From an uncultured Roseobacter sp. (GTDB lineage Bacteria > Pseudomonadota > Alphaproteobacteria > Rhodobacterales > Rhodobacteraceae): a stretch of DNA of 64,000 nucleotides. Under the pieces are notes generated by a model. That model did not search any database and was not told the origin of the DNA. It worked only from the letters and a program-made list of their open reading frames with translations. The stretch is taken from positions 496,001-560,000 of the forward strand of contig NZ_CANLXG010000001.1 of assembly GCF_947495025.1 (NCBI RefSeq). The letters are read 5' to 3'. Made by a program: the position numbers and the translations under genes. This document shows positions 53,320-60,992 of this stretch, in pieces; positions within the stretch are counted from its first letter, which is position 1, and every line of letters begins with the position of its first letter.

Positions 53320-53396
53320 ATGTAAAAAACATTCACATTAGCCCTTGCAACACCCGCCATAAAGCCCAATCTTACCAATGTGAAAGGCATTCACAT
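53320..53396. promoter_or_regulatory. Paired inverted-repeat operators upstream of DUF2852 gene
   Basis: Two copies of the same dyad occur: ATGTAAA-N5-TTCACAT (53320-53338, one mismatch) and ATGTGAA-N5-TTCACAT (53378-53396, perfect), offset by 58 bases. They lie between glnE and the DUF2852 gene, the second ending 45 bases before the DUF2852 ATG. The layout suggests cooperative binding of one dimeric regulator. The N7 core spacing TGTGA-N7-TCACA does not fit a CRP site (N6). Confidence 0.6.
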
Positions 53397-53441
53397 CCCG
53401 GACACGCCGGGACACATCAACCCGCACCGAAAGGCTACAAA

Positions 53442-53861
53442 ATGACGACGATCACTGACACCCCCACCGTTTCGCACCAGCCCGGCTGGTTTGCCCGTGC
53501 CGAACACTGGCTCGATGAACGCGGCAAGGGCGCCTGGATCGCCGTTATGGTCCTGAGCTTCATCTTTTTCTGGCCCGTTGGCCTCGCCCTTCTGTTTTAC
53601 ATGATCTGGAGTAAACGCATGTTCGCCAAATCCTGCCGCCGGTCCGTTCGTATGATGCAGCCGTCCATGAAGGCGATGCGCCCGTCGGGGAACTCTGCCT
53701 TTGACGCCTACAAGGCCGACACACTGCGTCGTCTGGAAGAGGAACAGGAGAAATTCGAAGCCTTCCTGGAGCGTCTGCGTGACGCAAAGGACAAAGCCGA
53801 ATTTGACCAGTTCATGAACGACAGAGCCGAACCGGCCGGTGAAAAGTCCGCCGACGCCTGA
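53442..53861 (+). CDS. DUF2852 family membrane protein
   Basis: The 139-aa protein has one or two hydrophobic segments (GKGAWIAVMVLSFIFFWPVGLALLFYMIWSKRMF, residues 29-62) and a conserved C-terminal helix (GNSAFDAYKADTLRRLEEEQEKFEAFLERLRDAKDKAEFDQFM) characteristic of DUF2852. The start at 53442 has AAAGG upstream. A strong hairpin separates it from the RDD gene 54 bases later. Function unknown; inner-membrane location inferred. Confidence 0.85.
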   Translation: MTTITDTPTVSHQPGWFARAEHWLDERGKGAWIAVMVLSFIFFWPVGLALLFYMIWSKRMFAKSCRRSVRMMQPSMKAMRPSGNSAFDAYKADTLRRLEEEQEKFEAFLERLRDAKDKAEFDQFMNDRAEPAGEKSADA

Positions 53862-53868
53862 TCCTTCC

Positions 53869-53890
53869 GGCGCCCTGGCAACAGGGCGCC
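53869..53890 (+). terminator. Intercistronic hairpin after DUF2852 gene
   Basis: A perfect 9-bp stem GGCGCCCTG-N4-CAGGGCGCC lies 8 bases after the stop. There is no T tract, so it is either a weak terminator or an mRNA-stabilising element ahead of the RDD gene. Confidence 0.55.
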
Positions 53891-53915
53891 ATCATCCTGC
53901 CTGAAAGACCCCGAC

Positions 53916-54356
53916 ATGAACGTTCTGCCCGATCCTGACACGCAACCTGAATTTTACCGCGACGTACCACTCAAGCGCCTGATGGCCTGGGTGGTTGATG
54001 CGGTTGTGACGTTGCTGGCATGTGTTGTGATACTGCCTTTCACCGCGTTCACGGGGATCTTTTTCTTTCCGCTTCTCTTTCTGCTGGTCGGCTTTGCCTA
54101 CCGCACGGCCACGATCGCCAATGGCTCGGCGACCTGGGGGATGCGGCTGTTCTCGATCGAGCTGCGCCGCCCTGATGGCACGCAGCTCGATGCGGGGGCA
54201 GCTTTTGCCCATACACTTGGCTACACGCTGAGCTGGTTCGTACCGGTGTTTCAGCTGATTTCAGTGGTCATGATGGCCAGCACCTGGCGCGGCCAGGGCC
54301 TGAGTGATCATGTACTGGGTACGGTGATGCTCAACCGGCGCGCCCTGAGGGCCTGA
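53916..54356 (+). CDS. RDD family membrane protein
   Basis: The 146-aa protein has the RDD opening VPLKRLMAWVVDAVVTLLACVVIL, a second helix pair (GIFFFPLLFLLVGFAYR), the GSATWGMRLFSIELRRPDGTQL motif and a last helix (FVPVFQLISVVMMAS). RDD proteins are small inner-membrane proteins of mostly unknown transport role. It precedes bpt on the same strand by 71 bases. Confidence 0.88.
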   Translation: MNVLPDPDTQPEFYRDVPLKRLMAWVVDAVVTLLACVVILPFTAFTGIFFFPLLFLLVGFAYRTATIANGSATWGMRLFSIELRRPDGTQLDAGAAFAHTLGYTLSWFVPVFQLISVVMMASTWRGQGLSDHVLGTVMLNRRALRA

Positions 54357-54427
54357 GGGGCGAAACTTGCGCTTGGCTGTCGCTTCGGGTCTTGCTAACC
54401 TGTTGCGCATAAGACATCCGGAATTCC

Positions 54428-55246
54428 ATGCGCCATACGCTGCCCATCGCGCCCCAGTTCTACGTGACGGCTCCGCAACCGTGCCCCTACCTCGAAGGGC
54501 GCATGGAGCGTAAGCTGTTTACGGCCCTGCAGGGCGAAAGCGCAGACAAGCTGAACGACAGCCTGTCACAGCAGGGTTTCCGGCGGTCTCAGAACGTGCT
54601 GTACCGCCCGTCCTGCGCCGAATGCTCTGCCTGCCTGTCCGCGCGGATCAGCGTGGCCGATTTCGCGCCATCGCGCAGTCAGCGCCGAACCGCTGCGCGC
54701 AACGGCGACCTGATCCGTCGGGCGACCTCGCCCTGGGCCTCTGAAGAGCAGTACGAGTTGTTCCGTTCCTACCTGGACAGCCGGCATGCGGATGGCGGCA
54801 TGGCTGATATGGACGTCTTTGAATTTGCGGCCATGATCGAAGAAACACCGATCCGCAGCCGCGTGGTGGAATACACCGCCGAAGACGACAAACAGCTGAT
54901 TGGCGTGAGTCTCACCGATGTTCTGTCGGACGGGCTGAGCATGGTCTATTCATTCTATGCCCCCGACATGGCACGTCGGTCTCTGGGAACCTGGATGATC
55001 CTCGATCATATCGAAATCGCGCGCGAGGCTGGTCTGCCATATGTCTATCTGGGCTACTGGGTCCCGGGCAGTCAGAAGATGGGATACAAGTCGCGGTTTT
55101 CAGGGCTCGAGGTTTATGCCGGCGGACGCTGGCAGAAAATGAAGGACCCTGAACAGTTCAATGCCGATATGCATCCGCTCTCAACCGATCCGATTGCGGA
55201 ACAGGTCGCCAATATTCATCTGCCGGATACCCGCCCGGTACGCTGA
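54428..55246 (+). CDS. bpt: Aspartate/glutamate leucyltransferase Bpt (arginyltransferase family)
   Basis: The enzyme adds leucine from Leu-tRNA to N-terminal Asp or Glu, creating an N-degron. The 272-aa protein has the ATE N-terminal cysteine block [11 protein letters not shown]...[30 protein letters not shown] and the C-terminal domain with [29 protein letters not shown] and [20 protein letters not shown]. Bpt rather than eukaryotic-type Ate is assigned from its short form. A terminator follows. Confidence 0.9.
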   Translation: MRHTLPIAPQFYVTAPQPCPYLEGRMERKLFTALQGESADKLNDSLSQQGFRRSQNVLYRPSCAECSACLSARISVADFAPSRSQRRTAARNGDLIRRATSPWASEEQYELFRSYLDSRHADGGMADMDVFEFAAMIEETPIRSRVVEYTAEDDKQLIGVSLTDVLSDGLSMVYSFYAPDMARRSLGTWMILDHIEIAREAGLPYVYLGYWVPGSQKMGYKSRFSGLEVYAGGRWQKMKDPEQFNADMHPLSTDPIAEQVANIHLPDTRPVR

Positions 55247-55270
55247 CCCCACGACTGCCGTAAAACTGAA

Positions 55271-55299
55271 AAAGCCCGCATCACGAAGACGCGGGCTTT
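55271..55299. terminator. Bidirectional rho-independent terminator
   Basis: The 9-bp stem AAAGCCCGC / GCGGGCTTT with an 11-base loop has A and T tracts on both sides. It lies between bpt and the converging CTERM-type gene and can end both. Confidence 0.88.
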
Positions 55300-55321
55300 G
55301 TTCATTATGGTTCGTGACGGA

Positions 55322-55840
55322 TCAGGCTTTTCTGCGGTGACGCATGATGCCAAGAACCCCGAGACCGGCAATCAGCAGCGGCATACCCGCCGGCAGCGGC
55401 GTTACGACAACTTCCGGTTCGACCGGTGTCGCGGCTGTGGTCTTCCAGAAAGCGCCTCCGCCGGTATACCCCGGAGCGAAGGTCGAAACCCGGAGGTCAA
55501 TTTTAGTGGTACCGGGCGAAAGCCGGATGGCGGCCGAGCCGGAGAAATAGCCACGCGATGTGGTTTCCGTGCTGTCCCAGGCAACATCGCTGCCGTTGAC
55601 AACAAGGCTGAATTCATCGCCGACGACGTAACCGTCCGTCGCCGTGAAGGTGAATACAGATTCCTCGTCTACCGTGACGTCCAGCGTGGGCGTCCGGCTG
55701 AACCGGACATCCGGGTTGCCACCGGACCAGCTGAAGAAGCCAAAGTCCGCGAATTCATGATCGACCGTTGCAGCCTGCGCTGCAGAACCGAGCATAAGCC
55801 CGGTCACAAGAAACGTAGCTTTGAGAAGGTTGTTCATCAT
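55322..55840 (-). CDS. Second VPLPA-CTERM-like sorted protein
   Basis: The 172-aa protein has a signal peptide (MMNNLLKATFLVTGLMLGSAAQA, residues 1-23), a beta-rich domain (VDEESVFTFTATDGYVVGDEFSLVVNGSDVAWD), then a C-terminal VTPLPAGMPLLIAGLGVLGIMR helix and RHRRK tail, the tripartite exosortase-type signal. An AAGGG lies before two adjacent ATGs (55840 and 55837). Its sequence is not a close copy of the protein at 29630, only its tail type is shared. Confidence 0.85.
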   Translation of the reverse strand: MMNNLLKATFLVTGLMLGSAAQAATVDHEFADFGFFSWSGGNPDVRFSRTPTLDVTVDEESVFTFTATDGYVVGDEFSLVVNGSDVAWDSTETTSRGYFSGSAAIRLSPGTTKIDLRVSTFAPGYTGGGAFWKTTAATPVEPEVVVTPLPAGMPLLIAGLGVLGIMRHRRKA

Positions 55841-56153
55841 CTTACCCTTTAACTTGATGCGTCCTAAACATCAGGCGTGGGCCAGGCTGTCTATCTCTAA
55901 AGATAAAATTCTATTTAAAATCAAAGTACTGCCATGGTTCCGCCTTAGTCTGCCAGGGAATTCGAAACAATCCGGCCCGCATACCTGACCTGTTTCCTGC
56001 ACGACACCAGTCGCGATTCAGCCGTCTTCGACAGCATCCTCGGTTTTTCGAATCGCTGAGGCAGGGCATCCGGTACTTTATCCGGCGCCTCAGCACCGAC
56101 AGACGCCGCTCTGACGACGTGCCCTCCAGCAAGGTCGCGCCGGTCCCCGGAAC
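55841..56153. other. Intergenic stretch upstream of the CTERM-type gene
   Basis: About 310 bases with no convincing gene. The AT-rich half next to the CTERM-type gene (55880-55930, with TAAAGATAAAATTCTATTTAA-like sequence) is presumably its promoter region. Confidence 0.4.
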
Positions 56154-56181
56154 GAAAAAAGAGGGCCGCAGAGGGCCCTCT
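56154..56181 (-). terminator. Terminator of the TRAP transporter operon
   Basis: The stem AGAGGGCC / GGCCCTCT with a 6-base loop is followed on the minus strand by TTTTTTCG. It lies 28 bases after the dctM stop. Confidence 0.85.
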
Positions 56182-56208
56182 CGTTTTCTGTCAGTCTGCC
56201 GTGTCAGA

Positions 56209-58563
56209 TCAGTTGGGGATCAGATCCGGCACAATGGTCACGATGCCCGGGAAGAACCACAGGATCGCAAGGCCGACCACCTGGATCAGAACAAACGGAA
56301 TGATGCCGCGGTAGATGTGACCTGTCGTAACCTCTTTGGGGGCCACACCGCGCAGATAGAACAGCGCAAAGCCAAAGGGCGGCGTCAGGAACGACGTCTG
56401 CAGGTTCACGGCGATCATGATCGTCACCCATTTGGGATCAAAGCTGCCACCATAGATGACCGGTCCCACGATCGGGATCACAATGTAGATGATCTCGAGG
56501 AAATCGAGCACAAAGCCCAGCACAAAAAGCACCAGCATCACAATCAGGAAGACCGTGAACTCATTGTCAAAGCTCTTGAGGAACTGCTGGATGTAGTGCT
56601 CGCCACCGAACGAGATCACCACCAGGTTCAGCACCTGACTGCCGATCAGGATGGTGAAGACCATCGAGGTCACCTTGGCCGTCTCGCGCACGACAGGGCT
56701 CAGCACGCCGGATGTAAACAGGATCCAGCACGAAAACAGCAGACCGAAAAGCGCATAGAGATACGCGGCATAGGCGACAAAGAATGCGAACCAGCTTTCA
56801 AAACCGACCTCGTCGGTATTGATGCGCAGGTCAAAATTGATGCCCACCAGAATACAGACAATGATCGCCAGTGTGGACCAGATGATCACCTTGGGTGTGC
56901 GGTCCTGGTCACGCAGCTTGCGGTAAGCCGCCAGCATGATCGCGCCACCTGCCCCGAGTGCGGCTGCGGGTGTCGGGTTGGTGATGCCGCCGAGGATCGA
57001 GCCCAGCACAGCAACAATCAGAACCAGTGGCGGAAAGACCACGCGGATCAGTTCATTCGTGGCGCAGATTTTAGTGGCATGAACCACGCCGTACATGACC
57101 GCCGCGAATGGCAGGGCCATCATGGCCACCATGGCACCGGCGGACGTGTTGGCACTGACAAACAGGATGTCCACCAGCACAACAAGCACCGTTCCGATCG
57201 CGCCGATGATCAGCGGCTGTGCACTGGATGACGGTGACACACCGCGTGCTGTGGTCAGGAAAAGCGATGTCAGGATCAGCAGGATCGCAACACCGGTCCC
57301 GATCGGGGCCGCATTGCTCACCCGGTCGGCGATCGCCTGCTCGACCTCTTCCTCGGTCAGCTGCTCGGATGCCTGGATGCCGCCAGCGTCGTTGATGACC
57401 GCCTGCTGCGCGATGGCCGCATCCCATGCTTCCTGACCGTGCAGTTCGATCATCGAGGCCTGGCACTGCTCGCTGACGTTCGTACGCAGTGATGCGCCCT
57501 CTCCGATGTCGGAGAAGCGGGAGACTTCGGTGGACTGGCTGCCCACAATCCCGAGGTTGCCCAGCAGGATGGTGCCGACAACCAGCAGGACCGGCGCGCC
57601 GAGGAACCAGGTGAAGGCCTCGCCCCGTGTGACCGGCTCTGCATTGGTCGAGCCCATTTCAACTGCCGGGGCCTTATCCGGGTTCAGGAGCGCATAGCCA
57701 AAGGCATAAAGCGCGTAGAGCAGCGCCAGCATGATGCCCGGCAGCAGTGCCGCCTGAAAGAGCGTGCCAACGGACAGCACCGCAGGCTCACCCAGATAGG
57801 TCAGCGCATCGGTACATCCCTGGGCGACCGCGCGCTTTTCCTGCGCGGCGGAATAAAGGTCACCGGCCAGTGTGCCAAGCAGAACAATCACGATAGAAGG
57901 CGGAATGATCTGGCCCAGCGTGCCCGACGCCGCAATAACGCCTGTCGACAGCTCGGGTGAATAGCCATTGCGCAGCATCGTTGGCAGGGCCAGCAGGCCC
58001 ATTGTGACAACGGTCGCGCCAACAATACCCGTGGAGGCGGCGAGGAATGCGCCCACAACAACGATGGACACGGCCAGACCGCCGGGCAGCGGGCCAAAGA
58101 CGCGCGCCATTGTGGTCAGCAGGTCATTTGCAATCTTCGAGCGCTCAAGCGTGATGCCCATCAGGACGAACATCAGAACCGCCAGCAGTGTCTCGATGGA
58201 CTGGCCGGCCAGCACGCGTTCGTTCATGCGGTTCACAACAAAGGACACGTTGCGGTCCAGGGCGACTTCCCAGCCCTTGGGGAAAACCGGTTCTTCGATG
58301 CGCGGTAAATCCGGGTATCGGAATATCGATATCGTATCGGCCTTGACCCCCGAGTTCACGAGGTCGCGGTAGACCGCACTGCCGGTATCAATCGCCTGGT
58401 GTATCAGCAGGCCCGCGCTGTCGAGTGCCGCGATGATCCCGAAGGAGATCACCCCTGCCCCGGCGATGGCGAAAGCGACCGGAAAACCCGACAGGATGCC
58501 GCCAAAGAGGCAGATCGCTACGATAATCAGGCCGACTTCGACCCCGTCCAGACCAAAAAACAT
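56209..58563 (-). CDS. TRAP transporter large permease, extended form (DctM/TakM type)
   Basis: The 784-aa protein is a multi-helix membrane permease, far longer than the usual 430-aa DctM. It has FFGLDGVEVGLIIVAICLF at the start, LMGITLERSKIANDL, GTLGQIIPPSIVIVLLG, and FVLDFLEIIYIVIPIVGPVIYG near the end. Two hydrophilic inserts stand out, about residues 58-122 and 341-420 (the latter with SEQCQASMIELHGQEAW). Long DctM proteins of this kind belong to the 2-oxoacid/mannitol-type TRAP systems. Probable substrates are organic acids; not proven. Confidence 0.92.
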   Translation of the reverse strand: MFFGLDGVEVGLIIVAICLFGGILSGFPVAFAIAGAGVISFGIIAALDSAGLLIHQAIDTGSAVYRDLVNSGVKADTISIFRYPDLPRIEEPVFPKGWEVALDRNVSFVVNRMNERVLAGQSIETLLAVLMFVLMGITLERSKIANDLLTTMARVFGPLPGGLAVSIVVVGAFLAASTGIVGATVVTMGLLALPTMLRNGYSPELSTGVIAASGTLGQIIPPSIVIVLLGTLAGDLYSAAQEKRAVAQGCTDALTYLGEPAVLSVGTLFQAALLPGIMLALLYALYAFGYALLNPDKAPAVEMGSTNAEPVTRGEAFTWFLGAPVLLVVGTILLGNLGIVGSQSTEVSRFSDIGEGASLRTNVSEQCQASMIELHGQEAWDAAIAQQAVINDAGGIQASEQLTEEEVEQAIADRVSNAAPIGTGVAILLILTSLFLTTARGVSPSSSAQPLIIGAIGTVLVVLVDILFVSANTSAGAMVAMMALPFAAVMYGVVHATKICATNELIRVVFPPLVLIVAVLGSILGGITNPTPAAALGAGGAIMLAAYRKLRDQDRTPKVIIWSTLAIIVCILVGINFDLRINTDEVGFESWFAFFVAYAAYLYALFGLLFSCWILFTSGVLSPVVRETAKVTSMVFTILIGSQVLNLVVISFGGEHYIQQFLKSFDNEFTVFLIVMLVLFVLGFVLDFLEIIYIVIPIVGPVIYGGSFDPKWVTIMIAVNLQTSFLTPPFGFALFYLRGVAPKEVTTGHIYRGIIPFVLIQVVGLAILWFFPGIVTIVPDLIPN

Positions 58564-58605
58564 GTCTTACGTCCTCTCAGCGCGTCTCAGGTGCGCGCAG
58601 TGTCC

Positions 58606-59538
58606 TCAGTGCGTACCTTCGTACGCTTCCTCACCTTCGCCCAGCGTATCGCGGTCAAGGTACTTGTTCTCGCTCTCCTCGCCCTCGCGCCATTCCTGGA
58701 ACGAGCGGAAGAACATCGCCATCGCCTGCAGGAAGACCATCGCGGTGAAGGCCACGAGCAGGATCTTGAACAGGAAGTAGCCGTTAAAGCCGTTGGGGCT
58801 GAAGCCGATGGTTTCGACGTTCCAGCGCAGGGCGCGGGATTTGTTGATCAGGCGGTCCAGCGTGTCAGAGGCCGACGGCTTGGGCACGATCAGGTGGCGC
58901 CAGAGGAAGAACCAGCCGTACATCCAGATCAGCACAGCAACGGGCATCATAAAGAAAAGCGCGCCGAACATGTCGATGCATTTCTTTGTGCGGAACTTTA
59001 CCGCCGAATAGACCAGGTCAACGCGAACGTGTCCGCCCTGGACAAAGGTATAGGCCATGCACAGGCAGACAACGAGCGCGTTGTAGAGCTTGAGTTCCTC
59101 GGCAAACCAGCTGATGTCGAACTGGAGCGGGATACCAAAGCCGATAGAGATGTCGGGGCGCGTAAAGATACGCTGCATAAAGACGATGACGATCTGCTGG
59201 ATCACCATCAGCAGGCCCGCCCAGGCAAAAAAGCGACCCACCGTGTTGGAGATGCCCTCAAGCACCCGCACATAGCCCCACATCACAGAGCCACGCCAGA
59301 TACCGATGGCGAACATCACAAGGAAAGTGGTGAAGACCACAAAGAAGAATTCGACCGATCCGCCGTAGTAGACAAAGCGCATGATCGCCTGCTTGTCGCT
59401 CCAGTCCAGCCAGAGGGACGGATGAGACAAGGCATAGAGGAAATTATAAAATGCCAGCCCGATATTCGAGATGACCCAGATCAGGAAGTCCGCAACAACG
59501 CTGAAAAAACCGCCACCTGCGGCTGCATCATTTTCCAT
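58606..59538 (-). CDS. TRAP transporter small permease, extended form (DctQ type)
   Basis: The 310-aa protein carries the DctQ region (FFAWAGLLMVIQQIVIVFMQRIF, VCLCMAYTFVQGGHVRVDLVYS) with four main helices plus additional N- and C-terminal helices, making it longer than the usual 160-200 aa. It lies between dctP and dctM. The order dctP-dctQ-dctM fits one operon. Confidence 0.9.
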   Translation of the reverse strand: MENDAAAGGGFFSVVADFLIWVISNIGLAFYNFLYALSHPSLWLDWSDKQAIMRFVYYGGSVEFFFVVFTTFLVMFAIGIWRGSVMWGYVRVLEGISNTVGRFFAWAGLLMVIQQIVIVFMQRIFTRPDISIGFGIPLQFDISWFAEELKLYNALVVCLCMAYTFVQGGHVRVDLVYSAVKFRTKKCIDMFGALFFMMPVAVLIWMYGWFFLWRHLIVPKPSASDTLDRLINKSRALRWNVETIGFSPNGFNGYFLFKILLVAFTAMVFLQAMAMFFRSFQEWREGEESENKYLDRDTLGEGEEAYEGTH

Positions 59539-59612
59539 ATGTCCCCCTCCCGGATGGCCACGAAATGGCCCATCGGAATGCCAGTAAAGTCAGGTCTGCG
59601 AGACAGACCGGA

Positions 59613-59642
59613 GCGGGAGGCCGCGCTGTGGCAGCCTCCCGC
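59613..59642 (-). promoter_or_regulatory. Stem-loop between dctP and dctQ
   Basis: A perfect 9-bp stem GCGGGAGGC / GCCTCCCGC with a 12-base loop lies in the 119-base gap after the binding-protein gene. It has no T tract. Such hairpins commonly protect the upstream binding-protein mRNA and lower expression of the permeases. Confidence 0.6.
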
Positions 59643-59657
59643 AGTGTTTGACAGTGA

Positions 59658-60746
59658 TCAGCCGTTGGCCAGAACGCGGTTACGCTGTTCGACGTAGTAG
59701 CCGTCCGACTTGAGCAGCCAGTCAGAGCTCTGTGCCAGCGACTCTTCAAAGCTTCCGCGGATCTTCGCAAAGAGCTCATCGCCCATGTTCTCGTCCATAA
59801 CAGTTTTGGACGCAGCACCGAAGGCATCCCAGACATCATCCGGGAACTGCAGCGCCTTGACACCCTGTGCCTGCAGACGGGCCAGAGCCGCACCGTTGTT
59901 GGCCAGAGTTTCGGCCAACTGGTAATGCGTTGTCGCCATCGCCGCGTTGGCGATGATCGCCTGGTGCGACGGGCTCAGGTCATTGTAGACGTCGAGGTTC
60001 ATGCCGCAGGCCAGAGCGGAGCCCGGCTCGTGGAAACCAGCAGTATAGTAGACTTTCGCCACTTCCTGGAAACCGGCACGTTCGTCAGCGAACGGGCCAA
60101 CCCACTCAAGCCCGTCCAGAGCACCAGAGGACAGCGCCTGATACAGTTCGCCGCCCGGGATGTTCTGAACAGATGCGCCCAGCTCGCCGAGTACCTTGCC
60201 GCCCAGACCAGGCATACGGAACTTGAGGCCGTTGAAATCCTCAGCGGAGTTGATTTCCTTGCGGAACCAGCCACCGGACTGCGATCCGGAGTTACCCGCC
60301 AGGAAGGATTTCAGGTTGAAGATTTCGCCCAGCTCGGTGTGCAGCTCGTGGCCGCCGCCGTGGTGGTACCAGTTTGTGACTTCCTGTGCGGTACCGCCGA
60401 AGGGCACGGCTGTGAAGTAGGCATAGCCCGGGTGCTGACCGATGAAGTAGTAGTCAGCGGAGTGATAAAGGTCTGCCTGACCCGAAGAAACAGCGTCGAA
60501 AACCTCGAACGCGCCAACCAGTTCACCAGGTGCTTTTTTGTCGATGGTCAGCGTGCCATCGGACATCGCGCCGACCATTTCCTCGAAATACGTTGCCGCA
60601 TCGTCCAGAACCGCGAAACCGCGGGGCCAGGATGTAACCATTGTCAGGGTGCGGTTGCCCTGGGCAATCGCGGGTGCTGCCAGCGTTGTGGCCGCAGCGG
60701 CTGAGCCGCCAAGTGCAGATGTCTTCAGAAATGAACGACGATCCAT
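59658..60746 (-). CDS. TRAP transporter substrate-binding protein (DctP/TakP-like)
   Basis: The start at 60746 is chosen for the AGGAG 8 bases upstream. The 362-aa protein has a Tat signal (MDRRSFLKTSALGG...AIAQ), TLTMVTSWPRGF, a QHPGYAYFTAVPFGGTAQEVTNWYHHGGG loop, FRMPGLGGKVLGELGASVQNIPGGELYQALSSGALDGLEWVGPFADER, and WDAFGAA. The pattern matches TakP-type 2-oxoacid binding proteins, including the conserved Trp near 200-220. It is the first gene of the TRAP operon. Confidence 0.92.
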   Translation of the reverse strand: MDRRSFLKTSALGGSAAAATTLAAPAIAQGNRTLTMVTSWPRGFAVLDDAATYFEEMVGAMSDGTLTIDKKAPGELVGAFEVFDAVSSGQADLYHSADYYFIGQHPGYAYFTAVPFGGTAQEVTNWYHHGGGHELHTELGEIFNLKSFLAGNSGSQSGGWFRKEINSAEDFNGLKFRMPGLGGKVLGELGASVQNIPGGELYQALSSGALDGLEWVGPFADERAGFQEVAKVYYTAGFHEPGSALACGMNLDVYNDLSPSHQAIIANAAMATTHYQLAETLANNGAALARLQAQGVKALQFPDDVWDAFGAASKTVMDENMGDELFAKIRGSFEESLAQSSDWLLKSDGYYVEQRNRVLANG

Positions 60747-60817
60747 AAGAGATACTCCTCCCAGATATGACGCCCGCGGCGCAAACCCCGCGCCCGGGTC
60801 GTTGTGAGTGTCGGCCA

Positions 60818-60837
60818 CATTAACGTCATCGTTAATG
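60818..60837. promoter_or_regulatory. Perfect palindrome between TRAP operon and two-component system
   Basis: CATTAACG-N4-CGTTAATG is a perfect 8-bp inverted repeat with a 4-base spacer. It lies 72 bases before the dctP ATG on one strand and 156 bases before the histidine kinase ATG on the other. It is a likely operator for the adjacent NarL-type regulator or for an unlinked repressor. Confidence 0.6.
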
Positions 60838-60992
60838 AATTAAATACCTACTACTGCGTAGACGGACAGGTTTTCTGGCGGTCTGGACATATTTCTTTAC
60901 CAGTTTTCGGGGCTGTCCCGTGCCGTTTGCGCAAACATACGGCGCCGTCTGAGCTTGCGGGCCTTTGATTCGGGCCGGATTCGCCGTAACGA

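Noticed and set aside
53378..53396. CRP/FNR-type site
   Set aside because: The TGTGA and TCACA half-sites are 7 bases apart, not 6, and two copies match a longer 19-base dyad better.
56119..57231. 370-aa plus-strand ORF
   Set aside because: Antisense to dctM; His-, Asp- and Arg-rich composition typical of a shadow frame.
58399..59697. 432-aa plus-strand ORF
   Set aside because: Antisense to dctQ and the dctM start; a shadow frame of high-GC DNA.
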